The position numbers and the translations under genes were made by a program. Shown piece by piece: positions 25,800 through 33,761 of a stretch of 64,000 bases of DNA (its first letter is position 1; each line of letters starts with the position of its first letter). The notes beneath the pieces were generated by a model that saw only the letters and a list, made by a program, of their open reading frames with translations, had not been told where the DNA came from and made no database searches. The stretch spans positions 62,001 to 126,000 of the forward strand of contig NZ_DATJCA010000106.1 in assembly GCF_035515035.1 (NCBI RefSeq), read 5' to 3'. Source of the DNA: Gelidibacter sp035515035 (GTDB lineage: Bacteria; Bacteroidota; Bacteroidia; Flavobacteriales; Flavobacteriaceae).

Positions 25800-26548
25800 T
25801 AGGTCTTTAGCTCCATTTTTTCACCATCAAAAACACCGTAGGTATAATATTGGATCCAATCCCCGAGATTAATGTAAGAAGACTGGTCATTCAACTTAAC
25901 CTCCATTGGAAGATGTCTGTGTCCAAAGACAAAATAATCACGATGTTTCTCCTCTAATTTTCTTTTGGAATACTGTACCAACCATTCTTTGTCTTCACCT
26001 AAAAATTTGGCATCCTCATCACCAGAAATCAATTTGTTTTTAACGGACATATATTGGGCAAGCTTAACGCCCAAATCTGGATGTAACCATCTAAAGCACC
26101 ACTTAAAAAACGGATTGGTAAACACTTTTTTCATGCGTTTGTAGCCTTTGTCATGAGGTCCTAAACCGTCGCCATGCCCAATAAAAAAAGTTTTGTCATT
26201 AAATTCAAATTCCTTTGGTTTATGAAAGACTTCAATATTCAATTCTTCCTCAAAATAACCGTGCATCCATAAATCATGATTGCCCACAAAGTAGTAAATA
26301 GGAATCCCAGAGTCGCTTATTTCAGCAAGTTTCCCTAAAGTTCTTGTAAATCCTTTTGGAACAACGGTCTTGTATTCAAACCAAAAATCGAAAAGATCTC
26401 CAAGTAAAAAGATAACGGCAGCATCATGTTTGATTTCGTCTAACCAAGCCACAAACTTTTTTTCCCTTCGATACGACTCGTCTTTCGTAGGTGCTCCTAA
26501 ATGGTTGTCAGAAGCAAAATATATTTTTTTTCCTTTTGGAATATTCAT
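25796..26548 (-). CDS. lpxH: UDP-2,3-diacylglucosamine diphosphatase-like phosphoesterase
   Basis: A 250-residue metallophosphoesterase that hydrolyses UDP-2,3-diacylglucosamine in lipid A synthesis. Metal ligands are visible: SDNHLG in place of the usual DxH, LLGDLFDFWFEYK, FVGNHDLWM, HGDGLGP and VFGHRHLP. The first motif reads ASDNHLGA, in which D-N-H replaces D-x-H with the ligand positions kept. It probably acts at the inner-membrane surface. A palindromic repeat sits about 20 bases before its start codon. Confidence 0.88.
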   Translation of the reverse strand: MNIPKGKKIYFASDNHLGAPTKDESYRREKKFVAWLDEIKHDAAVIFLLGDLFDFWFEYKTVVPKGFTRTLGKLAEISDSGIPIYYFVGNHDLWMHGYFEEELNIEVFHKPKEFEFNDKTFFIGHGDGLGPHDKGYKRMKKVFTNPFFKWCFRWLHPDLGVKLAQYMSVKNKLISGDEDAKFLGEDKEWLVQYSKRKLEEKHRDYFVFGHRHLPMEVKLNDQSSYINLGDWIQYYTYGVFDGEKMELKTY

Positions 26549-26562
26549 TAAACTACTTTTTA

Positions 26563-26583
26563 AATTCCTGCCTTCGAAGGAAT
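26563..26583. repeat. Short palindrome ATTCCT-AGGAAT upstream of lpxH
   Basis: ATTCCTgccttcgAAGGAAT belongs to the TTCC-GGAA hairpin family also seen at 39091, 43971, 61684 and 61951. It lies in the predicted lpxH leader. Confidence 0.5.
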
Positions 26584-26754
26584 CTCATATTTAAAAACGG
26601 ATCGGATTGATATCTATCTATTAAAAATTTTGACACGTCCCGATTGCTATCAGAATCACAGATTTTCATAGATTTCTACATAAAATGTTGTGATAAATTA
26701 TTTCGCTATCTATTTCAAAACTGCAAGCGCCTAAATCATATCCTCAGAATCCTA

Positions 26755-26818
26755 AACTACCTGCCATCTACCTACTTAATAATGCCCACTACCTACTGAA
26801 AACTGCCCACTGTAGACA
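26755..26818. repeat. Degenerate CTACCTACT/CTGCCCACT tandem
   Basis: The elements CTACCTG, CTACCTACTTA, CCCACTACCTACTG and CTGCCCACTG succeed each other within 64 bases just after the queD stop codon. The pattern is a degenerate direct repeat rather than a hairpin. No function is evident. Confidence 0.45.
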
Positions 26819-26823
26819 GAACA

Positions 26824-27273
26824 CTAATTATCACTCGCATACCATTCTGCAAAACTTGTGTCAGTTTCCTGAAGTTTTAAGGAATGAAGTTGAATCGTTT
26901 CTGGTAAATGTTTTATGATTTTTTCAGCAAAATCAATCACCATCATTTCACTAGTAGGCTGGTAGTCGACCAAAAGCACACTATGGCCTCTATCTTTTAA
27001 TTCTTTCGCCAACTCTACATGTGGTGTGTTTTTATTAAATACAGTAGCATGGTCAAAGACATCAACAATTTCATCTTTTACGATGGTCTTCAAATCTGAG
27101 AAGTCGATGACCATCCCAAACTTAACATTTGAAGCATCTGTGATTGGCTTACCAATAACAGTAACCGACAATTTATAACTGTGTCCATGTACATTTTTAC
27201 ATTTGCCGTCATAGCCGTAAAGGGCGTGGCCTGTTTCAAAAGAAAATTGCTTTGTAATTCGAATTCTGCTCAT
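26824..27273 (-). CDS. queD: 6-carboxytetrahydropterin synthase-like protein
   Basis: A 149-residue PTPS/QueD fold enzyme, converting dihydroneopterin triphosphate to 6-carboxytetrahydropterin, the second step of queuosine precursor synthesis. The zinc histidines are in FETGHALYG and KCKNVHGHSYKL; the cysteine of GKCKN is the catalytic residue. DFSDLK and FDHATVFNKN follow, then the glutamates of the C-terminus (LKLQETDTSFAEW). Assignment to QueD over eukaryote-like PTPS is by bacterial context. It has its own promoter box. Confidence 0.9.
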   Translation of the reverse strand: MSRIRITKQFSFETGHALYGYDGKCKNVHGHSYKLSVTVIGKPITDASNVKFGMVIDFSDLKTIVKDEIVDVFDHATVFNKNTPHVELAKELKDRGHSVLLVDYQPTSEMMVIDFAEKIIKHLPETIQLHSLKLQETDTSFAEWYASDN

Positions 27274-27290
27274 ATAGCATTAATTTACTG

Positions 27291-27298
27291 CAAAGATA
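27291..27298 (-). promoter_or_regulatory. -7 promoter box TATCTTTG for queD
   Basis: Minus-strand exact TAnnTTTG match 18 bases before the queD start codon, implying a very short leader. Confidence 0.5.
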
Positions 27299-27390
27299 TT
27301 CAAATTGCAAAAAGGAATCTCTTTTTCGATTACATTTGACAGATTAACCCTATATTTATTTGAACTTCACACATTTAATTCCTGTATTTA

Positions 27391-28032
27391 ATGAATCCCA
27401 TCTTTCAAGATATGGCTTTTGTAGAGAATCCTTTATACGAAAAGATTATTGAAGATATTGTTGCTCAAAAGTATGCCATTGTTGAAGATTTTTTTAGTGA
27501 CGAAGAGGTGCGTTTGCTCAGACAGTCTTTAATGGATAAACACACGGAGGATGCTTTCAAAAAGGCGGCAATTGGCAATAAACTTAATGCTACCGTTATC
27601 AAAGCTATTAGAGGTGATGTTATTTTATGGATTGATGAATCTCATGCCAATAGCGCCGAAGGTTTGTTTTTTAATAAAATCAATAGTCTTGTCAACTATC
27701 TCAACAGGACGTGTTTTTTGGGTATTCTTCACAAAGAATTTCACTACGCTTTATACCCGAAAGGCACTTTTTATAAACGTCATCTTGATACTTTTCAGAA
27801 TGATGATAGACGTAAGCTTTCTTTTGTTTGTTATTTGAATGAATCGGGTTGGGTGCCAGAGAATGGAGGCGAATTGGTATTGTATTTGGATGATAATGGT
27901 AGTCAAACAGAAAAGGTCATCTATCCTTTTCCAGGTCGTGTTGTAGTTTTTGAGAGTCAGCTTATTGAACACGAGGTAAAACCTGTTAAAACCGAAAGAT
28001 TGAGCATCACGGGATGGTTGAAGACTAGGTGA
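27391..28032 (+). CDS. 2OG-Fe(II) oxygenase, prolyl-4-hydroxylase-like
   Basis: A 213-residue double-stranded beta-helix oxygenase that uses 2-oxoglutarate, oxygen and iron. The iron triad is visible: H-x-D in YKRHLDTFQNDD and the distal H in LIEHEVKPV; the 2OG-binding arginine is in TERLSITGWL. SFVCYLNESGWVPENGGELVLY and PFPGRVVVFES are typical of P4H-like bacterial enzymes. The substrate is unknown; a ribosomal or translation-factor proline is one possibility in related families. It diverges from queD. Confidence 0.87.
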   Translation: MNPIFQDMAFVENPLYEKIIEDIVAQKYAIVEDFFSDEEVRLLRQSLMDKHTEDAFKKAAIGNKLNATVIKAIRGDVILWIDESHANSAEGLFFNKINSLVNYLNRTCFLGILHKEFHYALYPKGTFYKRHLDTFQNDDRRKLSFVCYLNESGWVPENGGELVLYLDDNGSQTEKVIYPFPGRVVVFESQLIEHEVKPVKTERLSITGWLKTR

Positions 28033-28034
28033 TT

Positions 28035-28133
28035 CTACTTATTTTTTCTTCGGTTGTAAACATAAATAACCACCAATACGATGGCTAATATTAAAAACAA
28101 GCCGTTACCACTTAAAAACTCAAGAATTTCCAT
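28035..28133 (-). CDS. 32-residue single-helix membrane protein
   Basis: A very short reading frame with an ATG at 28133. It encodes a short acidic N-terminus (MEILEFLSGNG), one hydrophobic helix (LFLILAIVLVVIYVY) and a basic tail (NRRKNK). This membrane topology is coherent, since the positive-inside rule places the C-terminus in the cytoplasm, and the frame fills almost the whole gap after the oxygenase gene. Small proteins of this style are common in Bacteroidota but usually not annotated. No function is known. It converges with the 2OG oxygenase, with two bases between the stop codons. Confidence 0.5.
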   Translation of the reverse strand: MEILEFLSGNGLFLILAIVLVVIYVYNRRKNK

Positions 28134-28242
28134 AGATTAATTTTAAAATAGAAAGTGTCAAAGTTAAACGTTTTGTGCCATAGGAAAAACGCGTTCGCCT
28201 AATTTTTTTATCAAAGCAATTGTTTTGGATTTTATATAATAG

Positions 28243-28743
28243 TTACAACAGATGCTCATAACAATAAAAGGGATGCTCACTTTGCAGAGGGAAATAAACC
28301 GAACCTAAACGCCTGTAATTGCGACATTCATAAAATCTTTGGTTTCTAGGATTTTGGGAAAAGGTATCCAACCTTATTGAGCTATAGCCATTGTCTCTTC
28401 CAAAGTTTTCTGCAAAATCCATAAGTTTCTGTGCAAAACCACGTCCTTGATAGTCGGGATGAACTGCTAAGCGGTGGATATATAGATTTTTTCCATTAGG
28501 AGTTAGCCATGTTATAGCCTGGTATTCTTTGTCCATAAAAGAAGAAATCACGATAGTTCCAACAATTGCATGGTCACTGATCAATACATAAAGTTCGTCC
28601 CTGGCAATGTCTTTTTCAAAAGCGGCGGCATTTGGGTAATGCTCATTCCACTGGTAAATTCCTTTGCTTATCATGGACTTGGCACAGGCTTTTGTCAACA
28701 ATAAAACAGATTCAATATCTGACGAAGTGGCTTTCCGGATCAT
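28243..28743 (-). CDS. GNAT family N-acetyltransferase
   Basis: A 166-residue acetyltransferase. Motif A, which binds acetyl-CoA, reads YIHRLAVHPDYQGRGFAQKLMDFAE (given in part), with Q-x-R-G-x-A as Q-G-R-G-F-A. SIRLDTFSQNPRNQRFYE is the following motif B, where the tyrosine can serve as general acid. The substrate cannot be deduced. No partner genes are adjacent. Confidence 0.88.
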   Translation of the reverse strand: MIRKATSSDIESVLLLTKACAKSMISKGIYQWNEHYPNAAAFEKDIARDELYVLISDHAIVGTIVISSFMDKEYQAITWLTPNGKNLYIHRLAVHPDYQGRGFAQKLMDFAENFGRDNGYSSIRLDTFSQNPRNQRFYECRNYRRLGSVYFPLQSEHPFYCYEHLL

Positions 28744-28917
28744 TTTTTTGGTAAATTTAGTGTTTAAGATATAAAGGGTATTTTAAATCTGCTGGAGTCA
28801 TCAAAAATAAAAAAGTTTTTATTGAAATGTTATGGTGTTTTTCAAAGGATTAAATCGAAATTAGCTTGCGATAAAAATATAGTATCAAAAAAGTAGTTAG
28901 AAAAGAAAAAAATATTT

Positions 28918-28925
28918 TAAGTTTG
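28918..28925 (+). promoter_or_regulatory. -7 promoter box TAAGTTTG for the tRNA-Ala locus
   Basis: Exact TAnnTTTG match about 70 bases before the broken tRNA copy. It probably drives the truncated copy, the GIY-YIG gene and the intact tRNA as one transcript. No -33 TTG was found at the usual spacing. Confidence 0.45.
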
Positions 28926-28952
28926 CGGCTTAGTCAAAGAAACTTAAGTGTT

Positions 28953-29055
28953 TTTCAAAACTTCCGCAGGACGGAAGTGGCGTAAAGATAATTTGGGGAT
29001 GTAGCTCAGTTGGCTACCCGCTCGTACCGAACGGTACGTTCGGGCGGGGAGCGCT
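28953..29055 (+). pseudogene. Remnant: GIY-YIG 3' end plus broken tRNA-Ala 5' half
   Basis: Bases 28953-29016 repeat 29261-29324 with one mismatch in 64. The first 42 bases encode the C-terminal residues of a GIY-YIG protein (KTSAGRKWRKDNLG) without the rest of the gene. From 28995 the sequence is the 5' part of tRNA-Ala, from the acceptor strand through the D loop. A 32-base insertion (29017-29048) interrupts the D arm. The tRNA sequence resumes as GAGCGCT (29049-29055) and then diverges. No anticodon arm follows, so this copy cannot make a tRNA. Confidence 0.8.
29017..29048. repeat. 32-base GC-rich hairpin inserted in a tRNA D arm
   Basis: The centre is the palindrome CGTACCGAACGGTACG (7-base-pair stem), flanked by CCCGC on the left and GCGGG on the right. 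Its removal rejoins GGCTA and GAGCGCT exactly as in the intact tRNA 276 bases downstream. Confidence 0.65.
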
Positions 29056-29069
29056 AGAATAGTCGAAAT

Positions 29070-29312
29070 ATGTTTGTGGTTTATATATTATATAGCCCTA
29101 AATTTGACAGGTTTTATGTAGGAATGTCGTCATCCTTTAAAGACAGACTAAAATCGCATAATTCTGGTCAAGTAAAATCCACTAAGGCATTTACACCTTG
29201 GGAACTGTTTCACTCTGAGGATTATCCTACGAGAATAGAAGCAAGGTTTAGAGAAAAATATTTCAAAACTTCCGCAGGACGGAGGTGGCGTAAAGATAAT
29301 TTGGGGATGTAG
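29070..29312 (+). CDS. GIY-YIG endonuclease-like protein
   Basis: An 80-residue single-domain GIY-YIG nuclease. VYILYS and FYVGMSS form the GIY and YIG strands, followed by the arginine of KDRLKSHNSGQ, and the metal-binding glutamate is in TRIEARFREKYFK. It ends with KTSAGRRWRKDNLGM. Its stop codon TAG is made of tRNA bases: the gene overlaps tRNA-Ala by 10 bases. A remnant of the same 3' end plus tRNA lies directly upstream. The context suggests a small mobile or homing-like unit tied to a tRNA gene; that is inference. Start at the ATG; no better candidate. Confidence 0.85.
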   Translation: MFVVYILYSPKFDRFYVGMSSSFKDRLKSHNSGQVKSTKAFTPWELFHSEDYPTRIEARFREKYFKTSAGRRWRKDNLGM

Positions 29313-29376
29313 CTCAGTTGGCTAGAGCGCTTGGCTGGCAGTCAAGAGGTCGTCGGTTCGAGCCCGTCCTTCTCCA
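29303..29376 (+). tRNA. tRNA-Ala, anticodon GGC
   Basis: A full cloverleaf can be drawn. The acceptor is GGGGATG/CTTCTCC with G3:U70, the alanine identity pair, and one U-U mismatch at 6-67. The D arm is GCTC/GAGC. The anticodon stem CTTGG/TCAAG holds the loop CTGGCAG, giving the anticodon GGC for GCC/GCU codons. The T arm is GTCGG-TTCGAGC-CCGTC with a second U-U mismatch. CCA is not encoded. The two mismatches are a little unusual, but the 5' half is the part copied at 28995. Confidence 0.92.
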
Positions 29377-29380
29377 CAGA

Positions 29381-29412
29381 AAAAGCAATGCGAAAGCGTT
29401 GCTTTTTTGTTT
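29381..29412 (+). terminator. Terminator after tRNA-Ala
   Basis: The 11-base-pair stem AAAAGCAATGC/GCGTTGCTTTT with a GAAA loop runs into a T-run, five bases after the tRNA end. Confidence 0.85.
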
Positions 29413-29451
29413 TAATCCTTTTTTAAAACGGGTTCATTTCTGAACTTTCTA

Positions 29452-32208
29452 CTAATTGACGTCTTTTTCAATGAAATCGATTTCACGATTGCATATTTCT
29501 AGGATCAGTCTTTTGAGTTCTTCATGAAAATGAACTAAGGTTTCTGCGGTAATGCTTTGGTCCTTGTCTCTACTTCTTAATGATGGCTTTTGTCCAAATT
29601 TTAAGAAATAATCGCCCTGAAGGTTCTTAAATGAAATGATTCCGGCTTCAATTGGTTGAGAAATTAGCTCCGTTTCATTCAGCATATAGGCATAGGCCAA
29701 AACCTGAAAACTTTTGCTGTATTTATTGTAATCTAAGGTAATATCTTCCCAGTCCACGATCTCCACTTGCCCTGGATTAACTTTTCCTGTTTTATAATCA
29801 ATAATCCTGAGTGTTCCATTAAATTCATCAATCCTGTCCACAGTACCTTTTAAACGGACTTCAAAGTTCAATTCTGGGATGTTGACGGGAATGTCAAGTT
29901 CCTTTTCTAAATCTATAATCTTAATTTGGTGCCCGGCTTTTAAAGTTTCAATTTCTTTATTGATGAAATTTGATATATAACGCTTGGCTACTTCAAGAAT
30001 AATAAGGTTTTTTCCTTTGGTCATATCGCCTTCCTTATAAAATGACTTGAAATGGAGCGTTACACTAGCATTGATTAAAGTTTTCATCTTCTTCAAGTGC
30101 GCCTCGGTTAGCATTTGCCCTTTATAAGGCGTATAAAAATCTTCTAAGGTTTGGTGAATGACACTTCCCAAGGTATTGGCCGCTACAGTTTCTTCAACAT
30201 CTTCAAAACTTTGAATTTTTAAAACCTTCTGATAATAAAAATCTAAAGGGTTTCTGATGTAATTTGTTAATGATGATGGCGAGAACCCGTTGCTGGCTAT
30301 CTGCTGCAACCTTGTCATCACGCCCTCGGTTTTTTTAATGATTTTGAACTGCTTTTGCGCAACCTCCACTTTTGGAACGACAATAGAATGTTTTACGTTA
30401 TGAATCTTTTCAATCTGTAACTGTGTTATAAATCGGCTCTTTTCACCACCGGTTAATACATCAGGTTCTGTGTTATAGATGATGTATACATTTTTTGCGC
30501 GTTGTAGAAGTCTGTAAAAATGATAGGTGTAAACCGCATCTTTTTCTTTATAGGTTGGAAGACCGTTTTCAAGTTTAACATCAAAAGGTATAAATGAATT
30601 TGTGCTTTTTCCTGCCGGAAGAATGCCTTCATTGACGGATGATATGATAACCGTTTCAAAATCCAGTACGCGAGACTCTAACATACCCATAATTTGGAGA
30701 CCTTGTAAGGGTTCGCCTTTAAAATCTAGTGTTTCACTACTCAATAGCTCTCTATAAAGGTAATAGAGTGTTGTACTGTTGCTGATGAGGTTATATTTTA
30801 AGTTGTAGCGTTGGAGCTCATTAAATATTTGATTAAATCGATAAAGATATTCGAGAGCTAAAAGGTTCTTTGATTTTTCTAAATCGAGTTCTGCTTTTAG
30901 CATTAAAATGAGACGTGAGCAGTTGTTAAATGCTTTCTCCGAGCTATTGTTCCAGGATTGGAATAAAAGTCTTAAAACCTCTTGTTTCCCTTCTGAAAGG
31001 GTTAATAGTTTCTCAACGGATATCGTAACAATATTATTACTTTGAATATAATTTATGATGTGATTGCTGTAATTAATGTCATCATGGGTTAATACAGATT
31101 GTATAAACGAGTGGGATAAAATAGCGACGACATCTTTATAATAAAGTGTGTTATCGTGACTCTTCTGAATCTTGAATACCAAATCGAATAATGACGCCAA
31201 GGGTACCGATTTAAGAGGCAGACCCATGGTGATATTTATTGCCTCTACTTTTTCTGGAATACTATTAAGTAAGGGCATTAATAGCGTTTCATCTCCTAAA
31301 ACAACTGCAGTATTTTTTAGATCGTCCCTGGACAAGGTGTCCAGTAATTCACCAATATACTTTACTTGCCCTATACTTTTCGGAACAGCAACAGTGTGTA
31401 AGTTTTTATCTGAGCGATAATTTTCACCTATCCAATGTATTTCATTTTTTTTGAAATATGGCCAATTTTTGAGATGTTGTCTGATGAATAAACCGGCATC
31501 GTGTATAGGGTTGTTAACAAATGTTTCGTCAATATCCCAATAGATATTTGCCAATTCCTGCTCCAGTAAGTCTTGTATAATGCGTTCTTCGGCTTTATTT
31601 AGAGCATTAAAACCAATGAAAATATGTTTCTTATTAGGATTGGATGTCATGTAAGATCCAATGCCATTTACCGCTTCCCTGTATACCAACCCTTGATATC
31701 CTTTTTTATTTAGGATCAGTTCTTCCTTTAGCGATGCGTAGTAGATTTTAAGTCGGTTCCAGAATGCTAAATAATTTTTGATATAGGGCGTTTGCTGCTC
31801 TGATAAAGACCAATGATTAATTTCCTTAATGGAAGTTAAATAATCAAAAATATGATCAGGATCTATGAGGTACCGGTCTATTTCATTAAAATCCTGAAGT
31901 AGTAATTGTCCCCATTTTGAAAACTGGTCGAAGGTTTCTTGTTGCTCATCTGGAGTGAGCTTTGTGTATACTTGGTAAAATTCAAAAAGAAGTTCTGTAT
32001 TGCTGGCGTAAGTGAGCTCAGAAAGTTTTTCAATAAATTCCTCAATGGATAGAATTTCGGGTGCAAATATTGTCTGCTCAATAGTATGCGAAAGGATATC
32101 CTTTAAAAAGGTACCAGCTCTTTTACTTGGTAATACAAAAGTGAGTTGTGAAATATCCCACCCCTTCTCTTGTATATCGTCGATGACTTCTTTTAGAAAA
32201 CTCCTCAT
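29452..32208 (-). CDS. AddB-like PD-(D/E)XK nuclease subunit
   Basis: A 918-residue protein. The N-terminal half has a helicase-like fold without intact ATPase motifs (FVLPSKRAGTFLKDIL), as in AddB-type subunits. The C-terminal nuclease has NTLGSVIHQTLEDFY and GTVDRIDEFNGTLRIIDYKTGKV, where the D of VDR and the D-x-K of DYK are the PD-(D/E)XK residues. It likely forms an AddAB-type helicase-nuclease with the product of 34979-38131. The four-cysteine iron-sulfur cluster of AddB is not evident. It is separated from its partner gene by ompA and kbl. Confidence 0.88.
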   Translation of the reverse strand: MRSFLKEVIDDIQEKGWDISQLTFVLPSKRAGTFLKDILSHTIEQTIFAPEILSIEEFIEKLSELTYASNTELLFEFYQVYTKLTPDEQQETFDQFSKWGQLLLQDFNEIDRYLIDPDHIFDYLTSIKEINHWSLSEQQTPYIKNYLAFWNRLKIYYASLKEELILNKKGYQGLVYREAVNGIGSYMTSNPNKKHIFIGFNALNKAEERIIQDLLEQELANIYWDIDETFVNNPIHDAGLFIRQHLKNWPYFKKNEIHWIGENYRSDKNLHTVAVPKSIGQVKYIGELLDTLSRDDLKNTAVVLGDETLLMPLLNSIPEKVEAINITMGLPLKSVPLASLFDLVFKIQKSHDNTLYYKDVVAILSHSFIQSVLTHDDINYSNHIINYIQSNNIVTISVEKLLTLSEGKQEVLRLLFQSWNNSSEKAFNNCSRLILMLKAELDLEKSKNLLALEYLYRFNQIFNELQRYNLKYNLISNSTTLYYLYRELLSSETLDFKGEPLQGLQIMGMLESRVLDFETVIISSVNEGILPAGKSTNSFIPFDVKLENGLPTYKEKDAVYTYHFYRLLQRAKNVYIIYNTEPDVLTGGEKSRFITQLQIEKIHNVKHSIVVPKVEVAQKQFKIIKKTEGVMTRLQQIASNGFSPSSLTNYIRNPLDFYYQKVLKIQSFEDVEETVAANTLGSVIHQTLEDFYTPYKGQMLTEAHLKKMKTLINASVTLHFKSFYKEGDMTKGKNLIILEVAKRYISNFINKEIETLKAGHQIKIIDLEKELDIPVNIPELNFEVRLKGTVDRIDEFNGTLRIIDYKTGKVNPGQVEIVDWEDITLDYNKYSKSFQVLAYAYMLNETELISQPIEAGIISFKNLQGDYFLKFGQKPSLRSRDKDQSITAETLVHFHEELKRLILEICNREIDFIEKDVN

Positions 32209-32220
32209 TGTATAAAAATA

Positions 32221-32250
32221 AAAAACGCCCCGAATATCGGAGCGTTTTTT
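32221..32250 (-). terminator. Terminator after ompA
   Basis: The stem AACGC/GCGTT with CCGA/TCGG continuation (one C-A mismatch) is flanked by A- and T-runs, giving a minus-strand terminator 26 bases beyond the ompA stop codon and just upstream of the addB-like gene. Confidence 0.75.
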
Positions 32251-32275
32251 TGAAATATTTATAGTTTTTTAAAAC

Positions 32276-33637
32276 TTAGTTTGTAAGTTTTACTTCTACA
32301 CGTCTGTTGTTAGTTCTACCAGCAGCAGTTTTGTTAGAATCAATTGGATTCTCTTCACCAAAACCTTTTGCAGTTAAACGGTCTTTGTCAATTCCGTTAG
32401 CAATTAACCAATCTTTTACAGCGTTAGCTCTTCTTTCTGACAACAATTGGTTAGATCTTTCTGATCCTACACTGTCAGTATATCCTTCGATAGCAAAAGT
32501 AGCTTCTGGGAATTCTTTGAAGATAGCGTTCATAGCCTCTAAAGTTTGGTGAGATTCTTTCTTGAATGTTGCTTTACCAGTATCAAATAAGATAGTTCTA
32601 GCATAGTCATTCAATTGTTTCATTTTCTCAGCACTTGGCTTAACTTCAGGACAACCAAAGTTTGCAACAGTACCAGGAACGTCTGGACATTTGTCATCTT
32701 TGTCTAATACACCGTCTCCGTCTGTATCAGGCCAAGGACATCCTTTGTTAGCGGCAGGACCAGCTACGTTTGGACACTCATCAATATGATCTGGAACACC
32801 ATCACCATCAGCATCTGGACAACCTTTCAAGGCTTTCAAGCCTGGAACAGTTGGACAGTCATCTAAATGATCTGGAACACCGTCACCATCAGTATCAGGA
32901 CAGCCATTAAATTCAGCTAAACCAGCTTCATTTGGACAGTCATCTTTTGCATCTTCAATACCATCGCCATCAGTGTCAGGACACCCGTTGAATTCTGGTA
33001 AACCAGGAACGTCTGGACAAGCATCGTCTTTGTCGTAGATACCATCTCCGTCAGTGTCTTTTCCACCAAATTTAAGTGCTAAACCAACAGTGTGTTGGAA
33101 ATGTGTAGCTAAATAGTCTTCGAAAGCATGTTTGTAAGCAGATTGAACTGTTATACCAATGTTATCTGAAAACCAAACGTTGAAACCTAGAGTTCCGTTA
33201 AGAGTACCCGCTCCAATGTCATCAACCCAAGTGTAACCACCACCTACTCCTAGGTATGGCTCAAAAACTTTTGAGTTTAATAGGTGACCAAAGCTATATT
33301 TAACTGTACCATCTAAAGCATAGTAAGATAAATCATCAGCTGGTGCATCACCAATTTTACTGATTTCGTTGATAGTACCAGCTACAGTTAATGAAAAACC
33401 GTCTGATAAGTATCTAGAAACAGAAATTGAAGATAATGAAGGCAAGACGTTGTAATGGTCTCCAAAATTGAAGTACTCATCAAAGATTCCTCCCTGTCCG
33501 TCTTCACCCGTTGGGTAAAAGTCAACTGCATTTACGCCAACCCCAATTGCCCAAGGGTTATTAGCGTCTTGTGCGTTGGCGTTGCTAAAGCTTAATAGAA
33601 GCAACATAGCGAAAAATAATCTGCTAAGATTTTTCAT
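32276..33637 (-). CDS. OmpA-family outer membrane protein with TSP3 repeats
   Basis: A 453-residue protein. Signal peptide is residues 1-22 (ending NANAQ). Residues about 23-190 form an eight-stranded beta-barrel. Then about five thrombospondin type 3 repeats (residues 195-335) carry DTDGDG-type calcium motifs (DTDGDGIYDKDD, DADGDGVPDHID), each followed by C-P. The C-terminal OmpA domain (about 340-453) binds peptidoglycan and has TILFDTGKATFK and LSERRANAVKDWL. It probably connects the outer membrane to the cell wall. It has a strong promoter with both elements recognisable, so high expression is expected. Confidence 0.95.
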   Translation of the reverse strand: MKNLSRLFFAMLLLLSFSNANAQDANNPWAIGVGVNAVDFYPTGEDGQGGIFDEYFNFGDHYNVLPSLSSISVSRYLSDGFSLTVAGTINEISKIGDAPADDLSYYALDGTVKYSFGHLLNSKVFEPYLGVGGGYTWVDDIGAGTLNGTLGFNVWFSDNIGITVQSAYKHAFEDYLATHFQHTVGLALKFGGKDTDGDGIYDKDDACPDVPGLPEFNGCPDTDGDGIEDAKDDCPNEAGLAEFNGCPDTDGDGVPDHLDDCPTVPGLKALKGCPDADGDGVPDHIDECPNVAGPAANKGCPWPDTDGDGVLDKDDKCPDVPGTVANFGCPEVKPSAEKMKQLNDYARTILFDTGKATFKKESHQTLEAMNAIFKEFPEATFAIEGYTDSVGSERSNQLLSERRANAVKDWLIANGIDKDRLTAKGFGEENPIDSNKTAAGRTNNRRVEVKLTN

Positions 33638-33673
33638 ATTCTAATAATTTAATTTTTAAGTGTTAATTAAGAG

Positions 33674-33704
33674 CAAAAGTAAGATGTTAAACTTTATTAA
33701 CAAA
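33674..33704 (-). promoter_or_regulatory. Complete promoter of ompA (-33 TTTG, -7 TACTTTTG)
   Basis: On the minus strand TTTG (33701-33704) is followed after 19 bases by TACTTTTG (33674-33681), the canonical Bacteroidota spacing. This predicts a leader of about 30 bases. Confidence 0.7.
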
Positions 33705-33761
33705 GACAAATATATAAAAATGTTGAATAATTGCCTTAAAATAGGACTGTTTGGACTAGTT

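Noticed and set aside
28995..29055. Upstream tRNA-like sequence as a second functional tRNA-Ala
   Set aside because: It has a 32-base insertion in the D arm and no anticodon or T arm.
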